A stretch of DNA of 64,000 nt from Heliopora coerulea. Taxonomy: Eukaryota > Cnidaria > Anthozoa > Scleralcyonacea > Helioporidae. The notes under the pieces are model-generated. The model was given only the letters and a program-made list of their open reading frames with translations, had not been told where the DNA came from and did no database searches. A program made the translations under genes and the position numbers. The stretch is from assembly GCA_030142905.1 (NCBI GenBank), contig JASJOG010000157.1, positions 394,001 to 458,000 on the forward strand, written 5' to 3'. Shown in pieces: positions 32,801 through 41,191 of this stretch (its first letter is position 1; each line of letters starts with the position of its first letter).

Positions 32801-35572
32801 GGGTACTGCCACAGAAAAGGCAGTGTTGAAGGAGTATGTAGCAGCAAAGACAATTGTAAAGGAAGCAGTTGCTCAGGCCCAGCAGCAGGAGACAAAGAGA
32901 TTAGGAGAAAAGCTCAACACAGAAGAAGGGCAGAAATCTGTGTTCAAGATTGCAAAGTAGATGGTGATAGAAAGGCAGGATATGGTTGGAGTGAACTGCC
33001 TGAAGGATGAGAGTGGAAATATAGTTGTGAAACTGGAGGTGATAAAGAAGAGATGGAGGGAGTATATGGAGCAACTATTGAATGTAGAGAATGACTGGGA
33101 TGGAATTGTAGAATGTGGGATAGTTGAAGGACCAAGAGAGCTTATCACAGAGATGGAAGTAGAGAAGGTGATAAGGCAGATGAAAAGTAGGAAGGTAGGG
33201 GTGAAGATGACGGAGATCTGCAATATGGTAGTGGACAAGGAAAAGATACAGAGGGACTGGGAGCTGAGTACCTTTTTACCCATTTACAAAGGGAAAGGTG
33301 ACCCATTGGAGCGTGGGGCATATAGGGCAATAAAGCAGTTAGAACATGGGATGAAGGTATTTGAAAGGGTTGTGCAGAGAAGGTTGAGAGGGAAAGTAAA
33401 TGTTAATTGCATGCAGTTTTGATTAATGCCAGGGAAGGGGATGACAGATGGAAGCTTTGTGATATGACAGATGCAGGAGCAGTTTCTGGCAAAAAAGGGC
33501 CATTGTTGATGTATTTGTGGATCTGGAGAAGGCATTTGATAGCATACCAAAAGAAGTGGTTAGGTGGGCATTGAGGAAGCTGGAGGTTGAAGAATGGCTG
33601 GTGAAAGCAGTGATGATAATGTATAAGAAAGCAAGAACAATGGTGAAAACAAAGCATGAAACAGTGAGGAATTTGAGGTGAAGGTTGGGGTACATCAGGG
33701 ATCTGTTCTGAGTCCATTACTGTTTGTGGATGTGACGGAGGCACTGATGCAACACATTAGGGAGGGACTGCCATGGGAACTGTTATATGCTGACAATTTA
33801 GTTCTTATGGCTAAGAGCATTGAGGAACTTAAGCGGAAAGTGCTGCACTAGAAAGAGTGCATGGAGGCAAAAGGGTTGAAGATGAACATCAATGGTAAAA
33901 CAAAGGTGATGGTGTCAGGGAAGAATTGTGGTGATGTTGAAAGATTGGGGAAGTGGCCATGTACTGTATGTGGAAAAAGTGTTGGGAGCAATTCTATCAG
34001 ATGTACGGGATGCAGTGGATGGGTACACAGGTGATGCTCAGGTGTGAAGGGCTCTCTGGTTAGAGCTGAAGATATGTTTGTGTGCAAGATGTGTGAAAGA
34101 GCAGGTGATGAAGAGGATGGGAATGTGGAGGAGAGCTTGGATCTGATAAATGGGGTTCACTTTGAGAATGTTGGAAAGTTTTGTTACCTGGGTGATATAC
34201 TGAATGGGGGTGGAGGAGCAAATTCTGCATCCGTGGCAAGGGTGTGTTGTGTGTGGAAGAAGTTTAAGGAGTTATCAGGGATCTTGAAAAGGAAGGAAGT
34301 TTAAACTAAAGGGGAAGCTGTATGTGACATGTGTGAGGAGTGCTATGGTATATGGAAGTGAAACGTGGGCCATGACAGCAGAGCAGAGTGAGAGATTGGA
34401 AAGTATGGAGATGAAGATAGCAAGATGGATGTGTAGTGCATCACTGAGGGATAGAGTCCCGAGTTCAGAGCTGAGGGAAAGAATGGGGATTGAGTCAGTG
34501 TCTGATGTTGTGAAATGGAATAGGTTAAGGTGGTTGGGACATGTGCTGTGGAAGGATGATGATGATTGGGTGAAAAAGATCATGTCATTTGAGGTGGAAG
34601 GTAAGAGAGGATGGGGAAGGCCAGGGATGACATGGAGCCAGGTGGTGGAAAGGGACATAAGAGAGTGTGGGTTAAAAAAGGAAGATGCAAAGGAGAGGGA
34701 GAGGTGGAGGAAACTGCTGTGTTGAACCATCAGCCAACCCCTGGGTAAGCAGGAAAAACGTCTGTAAAACGACTGTTGTTGTTTTTTTGGGGTGTTTTTT
34801 TGTTATATATTATATTACCAGACTTCTGTCAAACAGTCTGGAAAGCAAGTCTTTGATGCTATTACAGTTTAACTAGTAATATATTCCATTTAAGTTGCAT
34901 CCCAAGAATGTACATTAAAATTCTTCAGAAGTTACCGTCATTTAAAATTCATTCATGAGTGAAAATTTAAATGTCTAATTAATAAGAAGGAGGAAACGAT
35001 ATGACATTCTATTATCCTTGCTCCTTGTCCGTGGACAAGATATGGAGCTTCACGGTCAAGTTATTGAGTTTTTACTATAATTTTCAATTCGTCATCTTGG
35101 GTTAACTGTTGTTATTTTACATATTGTAATTTCGAAAATGTTTACTTTTCCTCGTGCCTAAGTTAAAACGTCCGGCAAGAATTATGAAACCCTAAGATCA
35201 AAGCAGTTTCGCGAGAGTAATAGAGCAATATTTTCATCAGAGTCCAAACCTGAAAGAAATTCAACACTTTGATGAAGGTTTAGTTTACGTCAACATGCTT
35301 GCGAGAGTTAAACCAACCCGCATCTCATATTAAATCGTTTACCCTTAGCAACGCCGAAACCGTTGACATTGTGCTGTATATTATCATATTTAAATGTTAA
35401 AACCCTCCAGAATTATTGTCATATGAAGTAAGTTATACATTTTCGCACACTAAAGGGGTTACCGTTGACAGTTTAAACGCCAAGAGTGAGAGCAAGATGA
35501 ATCACACGTCCAGAAAACCATCAACTTTAGCCATGCAAAATTTTACGATACCTGATATTCGCCTTTGAACAT
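14678..35572 (-). CDS. CFAP20DC: CFAP20 domain-containing protein (C3orf67 homologue), complete seven-exon gene
   Basis: Seven minus-strand coding exons join in frame: 35552-35572, 27264-27881, 23595-24951, 20069-20220, 18197-18535, 17599-17710 and 14678-14850. All introns are GT-AG. Exon-junction phases run 0,0,1,0,0,1 and the coding length is 2772 nt, giving 923 aa. Residues about 8-190 are the CFAP20 domain (GGPFVEVFSAQG, then VYILEG, IQLPKDEKQ, FIPLGHSFSFELGVTDL, TPLHAKFPL). The conserved HIAFGSKVV block follows in exon 3, then a long Ser/Asn-rich disordered region, and the protein ends [22 protein letters not shown]. The start, this tail and HIAFGSKV match what I recall of vertebrate CFAP20DC, which is shorter (about 690 aa). 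CFAP20 itself is an axonemal inner-junction protein; the role of CFAP20DC is not settled. Introns hold many repeats. Confidence 0.92.
15211..15557. mobile_element. hAT-type MITE with perfect 8-bp target duplication
   Basis: Ends CAGTGGTGGTGCCAGA and CTCTGGCGCCACCCCTG. TTCAGTTA occurs immediately before and after the element, a perfect 8-bp target duplication. The interior (GAATAATCGCAACAACTCAC, GTTGTCATCAGTGAAAATTCC) matches the copy at 28268-28632. Non-coding. It lies in CFAP20DC intron 6. Confidence 0.85.
16305..16447. repeat. Palindromic foldback
   Basis: The arms AGTAATGATGATAGTAAAGA and TCTTTACTATCATCATTACT flank a centre of TATTATTACATAATAATA, with AAGGAT/ATCCTT pairs between. It lies in a CFAP20DC intron. 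Non-coding. Confidence 0.75.
16690..17150. repeat. Inverted tRNA-like repeat with a degenerate TTAGGG core
   Basis: Left part TAGCTCAATGGTTTGAGCG, then GAACAACTGAGACCAGGT and GTGTGGAGATTGGGATTGGA. Right part TCTCCACACGGTCACCTGG, TCTCAGTGGTTCCGTTC and GCGGCTGAGCG read as its reverse. The centre (about 16875-16985) is a run of GGGATTAGGATTAG-type units switching to CCTAACCC-type units on the same strand. Degenerate interstitial telomere-like sequence inside a palindrome; non-coding. Confidence 0.6.
17599..17710 (-). CDS. CFAP20DC: CFAP20DC exon 6
   Basis: 112 nt from acceptor CATTAG to donor GTAAGT; enters in phase 0 and leaves in phase 1. Encodes PPGSEPDLTATISINPRDYC and a Pro/Asn-rich end. 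Confidence 0.85.
18197..18535 (-). CDS. CFAP20DC: CFAP20DC exon 5
   Basis: 339 nt from acceptor TTGCTAG to donor GTAAGT, phase 0 on both sides. Encodes a Ser/Asn/Asp-rich low-complexity segment including DDHDALSDGSDDTTFSTWRT. No folded domain. Confidence 0.85.
19660..19785 (-). repeat. tRNA-headed foldback family, truncated copy
   Basis: GTGGAAGCTTAGAGATATC, then ACGTTCCTCAAGCTTGTACT and TTTCTGAGCCCCAGACAGGG match the left half of the element at 2834-3127; the rest is missing. In CFAP20DC intron 4. Confidence 0.6.
20069..20220 (-). CDS. CFAP20DC: CFAP20DC exon 4
   Basis: 152 nt from acceptor TTTTCACAG to donor GTAAGTGG; phase 1 in, phase 0 out. It is the only segment found between exons 3 and 5 that reconciles their phases. 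Encodes an acidic stretch (ADDESREDEDGIRKLL) followed by SPRHSPMPFHHHLRQSI. Confidence 0.85.
21034..21136. mobile_element. Short MITE of the GTCTGG/TTAACCCTTT family, copy 2
   Basis: TTAAACCTTTCCTGTCCG at one end and CCCGGAAAGGGTTAA at the other, with GACGAGTAAGATCGTCTG and CAGACAGTAAAATC between. The ends are inverted complements. In CFAP20DC intron 3. Confidence 0.65.
21655..22305. repeat. Head-to-head and tandem units with a tRNA-like core
   Basis: A unit of about 300 bp occurs once on the minus strand (21655-21905) and then, partly duplicated, on the plus strand (21925-22305). Its core is tRNA-like: GACTCGATAGCTCAACAGG at the 5' side, GAGTTCAAATCCCGCTCGAG at the 3' side. GACTCGA and TCGAGTC can form a perfect 7-bp acceptor stem and the D and T arms are plausible. 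The anticodon arm pairs poorly and the same flanks (ACCCTGAGGATGATTCTG) recur, so I treat it as a tRNA-derived repeat. Confidence 0.75.
22620..22860 (-). repeat. tRNA-derived SINE, copy A1
   Basis: Plus-strand CTGTTCTCCCTATAGGTCC, GTTTGGTGGAGTCAAACTG and a right end ATCGAATCCTACTCACAG...CATTGTGCCACTAAC. Read on the minus strand this is a tRNA head (A box GTGGCACAATGG, B box GGATTCGATT) followed by the body. It shares its body with 35905, 44915 and 53990. In CFAP20DC intron 3. Confidence 0.7.
23235..23397. repeat. AAC/AAT-rich low-complexity tract
   Basis: Interrupted runs of CAATAA, ACAACAACA and AATAATAAT. No coding content; in a CFAP20DC intron. Confidence 0.8.
23595..24951 (-). CDS. CFAP20DC: CFAP20DC exon 3, large disordered exon
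   Basis: 1357 nt; acceptor TAATAG before GTTTTGTCT, donor GTAAGT. It opens in phase 0 with VLSYGKLAKRF and soon reaches HIAFGSKVV, the family-conserved block. The remainder is Ser/Asn/Lys/Asp-rich and likely disordered. No AUG is needed here because the exon is internal. Confidence 0.92.
26395..26770. repeat. Inverted pair of Penelope-terminal-like sequences
   Basis: The left arm (minus) and right arm (plus) share CTTTAATATTTTT, a CTGATGATGA block and GAAAACGT. The minus arm reads CTCTGATGATGATTTAACTG, then CCGAAAACGTATCGAC. The plus arm reads CCCTGATGATGACGAATG, then AGAAAACGTTTGGAC. The layout recalls terminal repeats of Penelope elements that carry hammerhead-like motifs, but the GAAAACGT spacing is not canonical. 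It lies between CFAP20DC exons 2 and 3. Confidence 0.45.
27264..27881 (-). CDS. CFAP20DC: CFAP20DC exon 2, CFAP20 domain
   Basis: 618 nt (206 codons), phase 0 at both ends; acceptor TTTTTTTAG before GGCGGACCG. The donor is CAG before GTTAAC, a slightly unusual but valid GT donor. The exon contains nearly the whole CFAP20 domain. Confidence 0.9.
28268..28632. mobile_element. Second copy of the 15211-type hAT MITE
   Basis: Interior blocks match 15211-15557 (GGGGATAAACCAGAGGGGCC, GCAAGAATAATCGCAACAAC, GTTATCATCAGCGAAAATTCC) and the right end is CTCTGGCACCACCTC. The left end is eroded, so no target duplication is visible. In CFAP20DC intron 1. Confidence 0.75.
28812..28925. mobile_element. Short MITE of the GTCTGG/TTAACCCTTT family, copy 3
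   Basis: TTAACACTTTGACGTC at the left and GGTTTCAATAGGTTAAC at the right, with TTTTACTCTGGCTAACGCC and AGACGGTTTTACTCATC between. It is inverted relative to copy 1. Confidence 0.55.
30829..30930. mobile_element. Short MITE of the GTCTGG/TTAACCCTTT family, copy 4
   Basis: TTAACTCATTAAAGGGCAGG and CCCTGAATGAGTTAAC are inverted ends; the core has GGTAAGATCATCTGGCAC and ACTAAAATACTAAAGTG. The best-preserved copy, with symmetric TTAA ends. Confidence 0.65.
31430..31515. mobile_element. Short MITE of the GTCTGG/TTAACCCTTT family, copy 5, partial
   Basis: Contains GATAAAATCATCTGGCATTA, then CAGTAAAATACTCAAGTG and CCCTTAATGGGTTC. The left end is eroded. Confidence 0.5.
31893..31972 (-). repeat. tRNA-like SINE head, minus strand
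   Basis: On the minus strand GGTGGCACAGTGGTAGAGCA (A box) is followed by AGGGTTTGATTCTGCC (B box). It resembles the head of the SINE at 53990, without a clear body. Confidence 0.5.
32213..32413 (-). repeat. tRNA-headed foldback family, near-complete half
   Basis: CAAGCTCTATACTCAGAAAA, TGAGCCCCAGATGGGGATC and CAACCTTCTGATGACTGG are followed by a minus-strand A box (GCTCTAACCATTGAGCTACT). The right end GAGAAATGTGAGAGCTTG matches the family terminus. Confidence 0.75.
32575..34725 (+). pseudogene. Non-LTR retrotransposon (LINE) ORF2, 5'-truncated and decayed
   Basis: The successive plus-frame blocks are TWWWNEEVEKKVNEKKSKF, then FLPIYKGKGDP, VDLEKAFDSIPKEVV, VGVHQGSVLSPLLF, and WELLYADNLVLM. 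The last is the RT catalytic box, with YADD changed to YADN. A Cys/His cluster follows (WPCTVCGKSVGSNSIRC, GCSGWVH, VCKMC). The C-terminal block is YGSETWAMTAEQ, RWLGHVLW, WGRPGMTW. At least six frameshifts or stops separate these blocks and no endonuclease domain remains. It sits in CFAP20DC intron 1 in the antisense direction. The clade is not assigned. Confidence 0.88.
34733..35551. other. LINE tail and proximal CFAP20DC intron 1
   Basis: After the LINE stop there is CCAGCCAACCCCTGGGTAAG-like tail sequence and a T-rich stretch (34785-34805). From there to the first exon I see nothing recognisable. Confidence 0.4.
35552..35572 (-). CDS. CFAP20DC: CFAP20DC exon 1, 21-nt coding start
   Basis: ATG TTC AAA GGC GAA TAT CAG followed by the donor GTATCG. 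MFKGEYQ joins in phase 0 to GGPFVEVFSAQG, the form expected for the CFAP20DC N-terminus. The exon sits 7.7 kb upstream of exon 2. Its short length makes it the least certain exon, but the residue match and phase are both right. Confidence 0.8.
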
Positions 35573-35904
35573 CGCTGAATTAGGTTTCAGATATCAAACT
35601 TTTACATTCTGTCCTTCCATGGAAATACCATATGGGCAAATTGCCTTTATTTAAGGCGGTTTTATCGCCAAAATCGACACTCAACTTCGTAAATTATAAT
35701 TTTCATGTACAAACAAAACGGCACTATACAAACGAATCAAGTTACAGCCGGCGTTTTGTCACGGGAGATGTTTCCCTAAGAGTCATCCTCTCCTCGTGCC
35801 TGGTTTAGAAGTCATTCAGTAGATAAAGTTTAATTTTAAACTGCGTGTACCACAGTTTGAAACTAAACTGTAGCTGCATCAAGGCTACCTTGGTCACAAG
35901 TGTT

Positions 35905-36045
35905 GTCCAGGTTGACTATATCAAGCATCGCAGGTTTTTTCCGGGCACTCCGGTTTCCCCCTGCAGTAACACTAAACCCATGAGGGGTAACCCCTCACTT
36001 TAGGGAGGGTTGCATCAAGTAAAAGACACCTCCTTAATTATCTCC
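35905..36045 (+). repeat. tRNA-derived SINE body, copy A2 (opposite orientation)
   Basis: GCATCGCAGGTTTTTTCCGG, ACTCCGGTTTCCCCCTGCAG and TAACACTAAACCCATGAGG are the reverse complement of the body of the SINEs at 22620, 44915 and 53990. The tRNA head is not clear here. Confidence 0.6.
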
Positions 36046-37628
36046 CCAATCACAGAAGGTCCTACAAGCCCCAGCTGGTGAATAGAAACTGCGTGTGAAA
36101 ATTTCGAGTTGACAGTGATACTTGACATAAATGTTTAACTAGAACTTTGACCCCAACCTTTGGATTAAAAGGTCAAACTATCATCAAATGTGTAGGATAG
36201 TGGATACCGGAAGTACGTAAAGTTATGATTTCTTGAAGTCAGTGCTTCCACTTCAAAGGAAGTTTCGAGGAAATAAAGGAAATTTGAAGAAAATAAAATT
36301 CCAAAGAAAATTTGAGCTTTGTTTTGCGAATTTGAAGGAAATTTCAAGGAAATTTGATCGAATGAGCATTTTTAAAATAATTTTATTTGTAATGTTGATG
36401 TAGCTAATGTTGACGTTAAATGTCGGGAGGTTGTGTCACGATTGCAGGCGGAAGACACAAAAATAATCCGAGCAATTTCTGAATGACTTCCCGGAATGCA
36501 ACCATCATGGAAGTGCCCTAATGTTGTGAAAAGGATTGGCAACAGGAGAACTAAGTATTTTACATGAACAACTTCAATTTACACGTCTTAACTAGCAGTT
36601 GTACACCAATAGTGACAGGTTTGTGAAGTGACCTGATTACCTCGTTTAAATAAAGTTTATTTGAATTTGAATTTTAATGGCCGGTTCCCCTCATACATCT
36701 GACCATTGTCAGAATGCCTTTCGAAGTCTTGTTTGTAATGTTAGTCGGAACAATTGTTTTTCCATTCACGTTGGGAATTAAATTTTTGCATGAAAATGAA
36801 ACAACCACTAAGTGTTCTGGCAGTTTTATTTAGCTGACATAATAAGAGGAATCAACCATTGACAGTTTGGCACTCTAAACCCCTATTTTTTCGAATATGA
36901 CCGTTTATGTTAGGACTGTCGACAAAAAATTTCATTTTGAATTACCGTATTTTCTGTACTTAACCCACTGGAAGCTTAATTTTTTTTTTTCAGCGTTTCT
37001 GGACTGGGGACTTATTAGGAGGGGATGATTATAAAAATAAGTATAATAAATCATAATAACATAAATATATTATAAGGACAAATATACCCACTTTCAATAA
37101 ATGATCGTGTTTCTGCATAGAACGTTGTCTCTTGATTTTTGATGAATAAAAGTACCCCTGTTATGGGTGGAGGGCTTATTTTTTCTGCGCTACTGAACTG
37201 GGGGCTTATTAAAAAGGGGGAATAAAGTCAGGCTGAGGGCTAAATAGAGGAAATACAGTATTTCCAATTTGCCATAATTTGTCTTAAAAGACAAGTGACG
37301 TGAGATAATATGACTATAGATTAACTGAGTTTTTGAACAAGGATTAACAACCGCCAAAACGATTTCTGGTGCAATCTTCCTATCCACGGTATACTGGGGT
37401 TCTGGTAATTGCCGTGAACGCGATCGTAAATTACTTATATTACAAAAATCTAACTAGCTTTGCTGTTACGTTTGAACTTTGAAAAATATATAAAAAAGCC
37501 CCCAACTTATTAATTATTTGGAAATTTATTATGTGTATGTATGTCCGTGAGGTTACCACATATCCTCCTCAGTCCACAAAGATCACTCCACTAATTTGTC
37601 CAAGTCATTGGTCTAAGTGTTTTTGTTT
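36046..37628. other. Intergenic region upstream of CFAP20DC
   Basis: No supported gene. It includes AAATTTGAAGGAAATTTC-type units (36240-36365). Between about 36945 and 37265 lies a possible MITE with ACCGTATTTTCTG and GAGGAAATACAGTATTT ends and internal GGGGCTTATTA blocks. Confidence 0.45.
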
Positions 37629-37772
37629 TAGCTCACCATCTGGGCCTCGGTAGCTCAATGGTTAGAGCGTCTCACCGGTCATCAGAAGGTTGAGGGTTCG
37701 ACCCCCGTCTGGGGCTCAGAATCGTTTTTTGAGTACAGGGGCTTGACAATCATTCATCTCTCTTCACTGGAT
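37629..37772 (+). repeat. tRNA-headed foldback family, half copy
   Basis: AGCTCACCATCTGGGCCTCG, GTAGCTCAATGGTTAGAGCG (A box), GGGTTCGACCCCCGTCTGG (B box), then TGAGTACAGGGGCTTGAC. Highly similar to the plus-strand halves at 2975 and 63690. Confidence 0.8.
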
Positions 37773-37808
37773 ACTTCACTGGTCTAAGTACCACAGTATT
37801 TGAATATG

Positions 37809-37991
37809 GCTTCGTAATATAAAGATCAGAGCCCAGCTCAGAATGCTTAAGTGTATCGCCATAGTGAAAGAGGCAAGTCGAAAAGTTTTAAAACATGTTT
37901 ACTGACGTTTTAAAACCTTTCGACTTGCCTCTTTCACTATGGTGATGCACTTAAGAATTCTGAGCTGGGCTCTGATCTTTATATTACGATT
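37809..37991. repeat. Long near-perfect palindrome
   Basis: The arm TAATATAAAGATCAGAGCCC...CGAAAAGTTTTAAAAC is matched by GTTTTAAAACCTTTCG...GGGCTCTGATCTTTATATTA around a 12-base loop (ATGTTTACTGAC). Only a few mismatches in about 80-bp arms. No coding content; probably a foldback element. Confidence 0.8.
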
Positions 37992-39542
37992 ACGCTTTCC
38001 GTCCGGAAAATCAATAGCCATGAATATGCCTCGTTTCAGTTCCACAGCACTACGACCGGCCTTGATCAGAGCTAGTCGAGCAATGATTTGTTAATTCTAA
38101 CAAAGAAGTTTCTTCTTGTCAAAGTTGAAGCACTGATAGAGGTAAGCAAAGCACAACATTTCACAGAATTAAAGCGCTGGATTATTGTAAGTAAGTGAAT
38201 TCTTCCTGCTCCTCAGTTTGTGTACAGTCAGTTTGGCTAAATGTAGCTAATATTTAAGGAAAAATTATCCAAGACTGTCCGTTCGTATCCTAAAGCTTAA
38301 AAAGCAGGACGTAGGATTGATATACTCTTAAACGTATGAGTGATTGTGGGAAAAAGTTAACCATTTCGCTGACCTCAAGGTGAAATCACATTTGGCAATG
38401 TTGATACTATAGCCACTGTTTTAATGATACTAATCATTACCCAAACTCTAACCTTAATCGTAGTCCTTTTTAAATCTCATTGTCTTAACTTTAGAGCAAT
38501 TTTAAATCGAACATTCCTCTTCAGAATTCAAATGAAATGTCAGTGTGGGCCCAACTAAATAACGTTTTCTAAGACAGTGTAGACAAGGAATGAATCCGTG
38601 TATGTTTCTACCAGACTGCAAAGTTTTGCTTGTAAGGGAAACAAGTTTTCTCCCCGATTTCCAAATTTATCTGCTTTGTGTGTTTTCAGGGCAATTTGAA
38701 ATTTTCTTGCTAAATTTTTGTTTGTTGACGAGTTCACGTTCTATGGATTGCCTGATTGTTTACCTCTACAAATAAATAAATTTCCTAAATCTGTCGTGAC
38801 CCTTCGCTTATTTGGACATCAATGACTAGACACTGTTGTTCGAAACCATTACATTTTCCTCATTTAAGAATGCCTTTAAAATGCAGGAAATCTTAGTGCA
38901 TGATATAATTGATGGTATTGAAAAGTGTGGTGGCTGTAGATTTGACCACAATGCTTTGAAAAATGAAATAATTCTAATGGCAAACAAAGAATGTTCAAAA
39001 TGACATAGAGGTATGTTATTATGAATACAGGTAAAAACCTTTGAACCAAGTTTAAGCTTTTTAGAATCATTCCTTTCATACAATATACTGTAATATCATT
39101 TACATGTACATGAAATAAGTGCAAAGGAGTAAGGTTTATTGTATAAGTGCCTGTCTATTGGTATAGTAAATTATCTCATATGATTCTTTGTCATGGACTG
39201 TTTGATGACTGAGTGACATACATGTACATTGGCATAGGTAGGATTTTCCTAAGAGGGGAGGGGGGATCATGCACTCACTATGGGCTCACAGCAGGCTACA
39301 AGTGCTAAAGGGCCAGTTATTTGGCATGACCTTGCTCTGGGTTAACTCTTGTGACATAAAGTATTCAAAAGGAAAGATCCCTTTTGGTAAATAATAACGA
39401 GTATGTCAATACATGTCTAAATTTTTAGTGCTGCATAGTAAGTGCAGAGAAGGCCATGGCACCGTTTCACCCCCCTATAAATACATGTATGTGCCAGCCA
39501 GTGTATATGAACAATATTATTGACTATAATTTTTAACATGTA

Positions 39543-41134
39543 CAGGTGTGCTCATAAGTTATTGGACAACCTGTTTTTTACAGATACAGTACGTAATGGA
39601 TGCTCCAGGAGGAGGACATTGACTTTTCTCGTAACAGAATTTGAATCTTATTTAGAAAAAAATATCTTTTATTGTTAGTTTCGATATAAATGGCTACATA
39701 TAATAGCATACACTTTTGATTATGCACATGCACACAACATAAGACACACTTCAACCAGTATTTCGTGTGCCCGCCTCTGGCCTGAATTACAGCCTCTAAG
39801 CGTCTTGGCATTGAAGCGATGTACTTAAGAAGATCATCAGTGGGATAGTTGTCCCATACTTCTTTAATTTTTTTAAACAAGTCATCAGCGCTAGAAAGAA
39901 GCGGCTTGTCTAACAGTGCCTTTTCGATTGTCCACCAGATGTTCTCTAGAGGATTCAAATCGGGGGATTGGGCAGGATGGTCCAGCACATCGAAATCATT
40001 TTGCTCTAGAAAATCACAATTTTTTTTAGCGGTGTGGACAGGCACATTGTCTTGCATAAAAATAAAAAATTTCCTCCCACCCTGGTGTGTCATGTTGGGT
40101 GCCATTTGGTGCCCCAGAATGTGGTAATAAACCTCTGCATCAACCTTTCCTTCTATCCTTTTGAGTTTTCCTATCCCACCAGCACCGCTTACTCAGCCCC
40201 ATACCATTATTTTTCCTCCTCAATGTTTGACAGTGGGTTTCAGACACTCCTTTCTAAACTCTTCACCTGGTCATCGTCACACATACAGTTTACCACAGTT
40301 TGGAAAAATTATAAAACTGCTTTCATCTGACCACATGACTTTGTTCCACTCCTCAGTTGTCCAGTCCTTCTTTGACAAAGTGTACAACAAACATGCTTGT
40401 GCATTAGTCTCGCTTATCAATGGCTTTTTACGTGCTACCCATCCATTAAGATTAGCATTACCCAAATGCCTCTTGATGGTAGACAAAGACAACTCTGTTC
40501 CTTCTTGTATAAGATACCGTCTGAGCTGAGGAGCAGTTTTAAATCTGTCCCGTTCACTTGATCACACTAAGGCTCGGTCTTGCCTTGGTGTGGTTTTCCT
40601 TGGCTGTCCCGTTCGTCTGTCGTTCTGTTCTGCCATACTTCCTGTCTCCCTATACTTCACCCATAGATTTGATACAGTGGAAGGACTGCCCTTGCATCGT
40701 GAAGAAATCTGTCTGTTGCTCAACTGACCTTCTTACTTTAATAAAATAACCCACCACTTGGTCTCCTCTGTTAAACATTTCCCAGCTGCAGTCTTCTTCA
40801 CATCTTTCTTGAGTTCCTTGGCTAGATCATCTTGTGCACTAAGTTGAAATTCGTCTGATTTTTTGAAATATTTAAATCAAACATGCAACTGCTTTATTGT
40901 GGGAGGTCAACGAATAAAAACAGTAGGACAGATGTGCATTATTTGAACTGTCCCACAATTGGAAAGCTATAGTATTGAGCTATAAAGTATTACAGTAAAA
41001 CATTATTGGAATGAAGTTTACCGTATCAAGTTCAAATCCTAAGATGAAAAAAACGTTGTTTGCTGTTCCTAGAGCTTGCATAAGGGAATATATCTGTAAA
41101 AAACAGGGTGTCTAATAACTTATGAGCACACCTG
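39543..41134 (-). mobile_element. Tc1/mariner element, full length, TA target duplication
   Basis: Inverted ends CAGGTGTGCTCATAAGTTAT and ATAACTTATGAGCACACCTG, each flanked by TA. Length 1592 bp. The second direct-repeat copy has an uninterrupted site (AACAGGTAGAAC near 63922), confirming both ends. It carries one minus-strand transposase gene, now broken. Confidence 0.93.
39578..40860 (-). pseudogene. Tc1 transposase, broken
   Basis: On the minus strand the blocks occur in transposase order. First come the helix-turn-helix remnants CKGSPSTVSNLWVKYRETGS and GQPRKTTPRQDRAL, then RRYLIQEGTELSLSTIKRHL and KDWTTEEWNKVMWSDESSF (first catalytic Asp). KFFIFMQDNVPVHTAKK (second Asp) and AQSPDLNPLENIWWTIEK (DDE triad end) follow. 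The first half ends in a frameshift after FPNCGKLYV; in-frame stops interrupt the IMVWG-VSGAGG region and the linker. The last 175 codons read openly. It cannot make a full transposase. Confidence 0.9.
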
Positions 41135-41191
41135 TAGAACAGTCAAAATTTTCAAAAGTCATGTCCTCAGACTTCCTGTCCAGATGAACTT

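Larger units (their letters stand above)
38078..41191. repeat. Direct repeat copy 1 (split by a Tc1 insertion)
   Basis: Starts CGAGCAATGATTTGTTAATT and ends near TCCTGTCCAGATGAACTT. Without the Tc1 element it is about 1.5 kb and aligns along its length with 61829-63980 in the same orientation. Shared blocks include CAGTTTGTGTAC, CCCAACTAAATAACGTTTT, ATTGATGGTATTGAAAAGT and AGAAGGCCATGGCACC. ORFs inside are not conserved between copies, so it appears non-coding. Confidence 0.85.

Noticed and set aside
32324..34087. Several minus-strand ORFs of 60-152 codons
   Set aside because: They are antisense shadows of the decayed plus-strand LINE and show no domain motifs.
38590..38775. Small gene in direct repeat copy 1
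   Set aside because: The frame is not kept in copy 2, so the repeat is not under coding constraint here.
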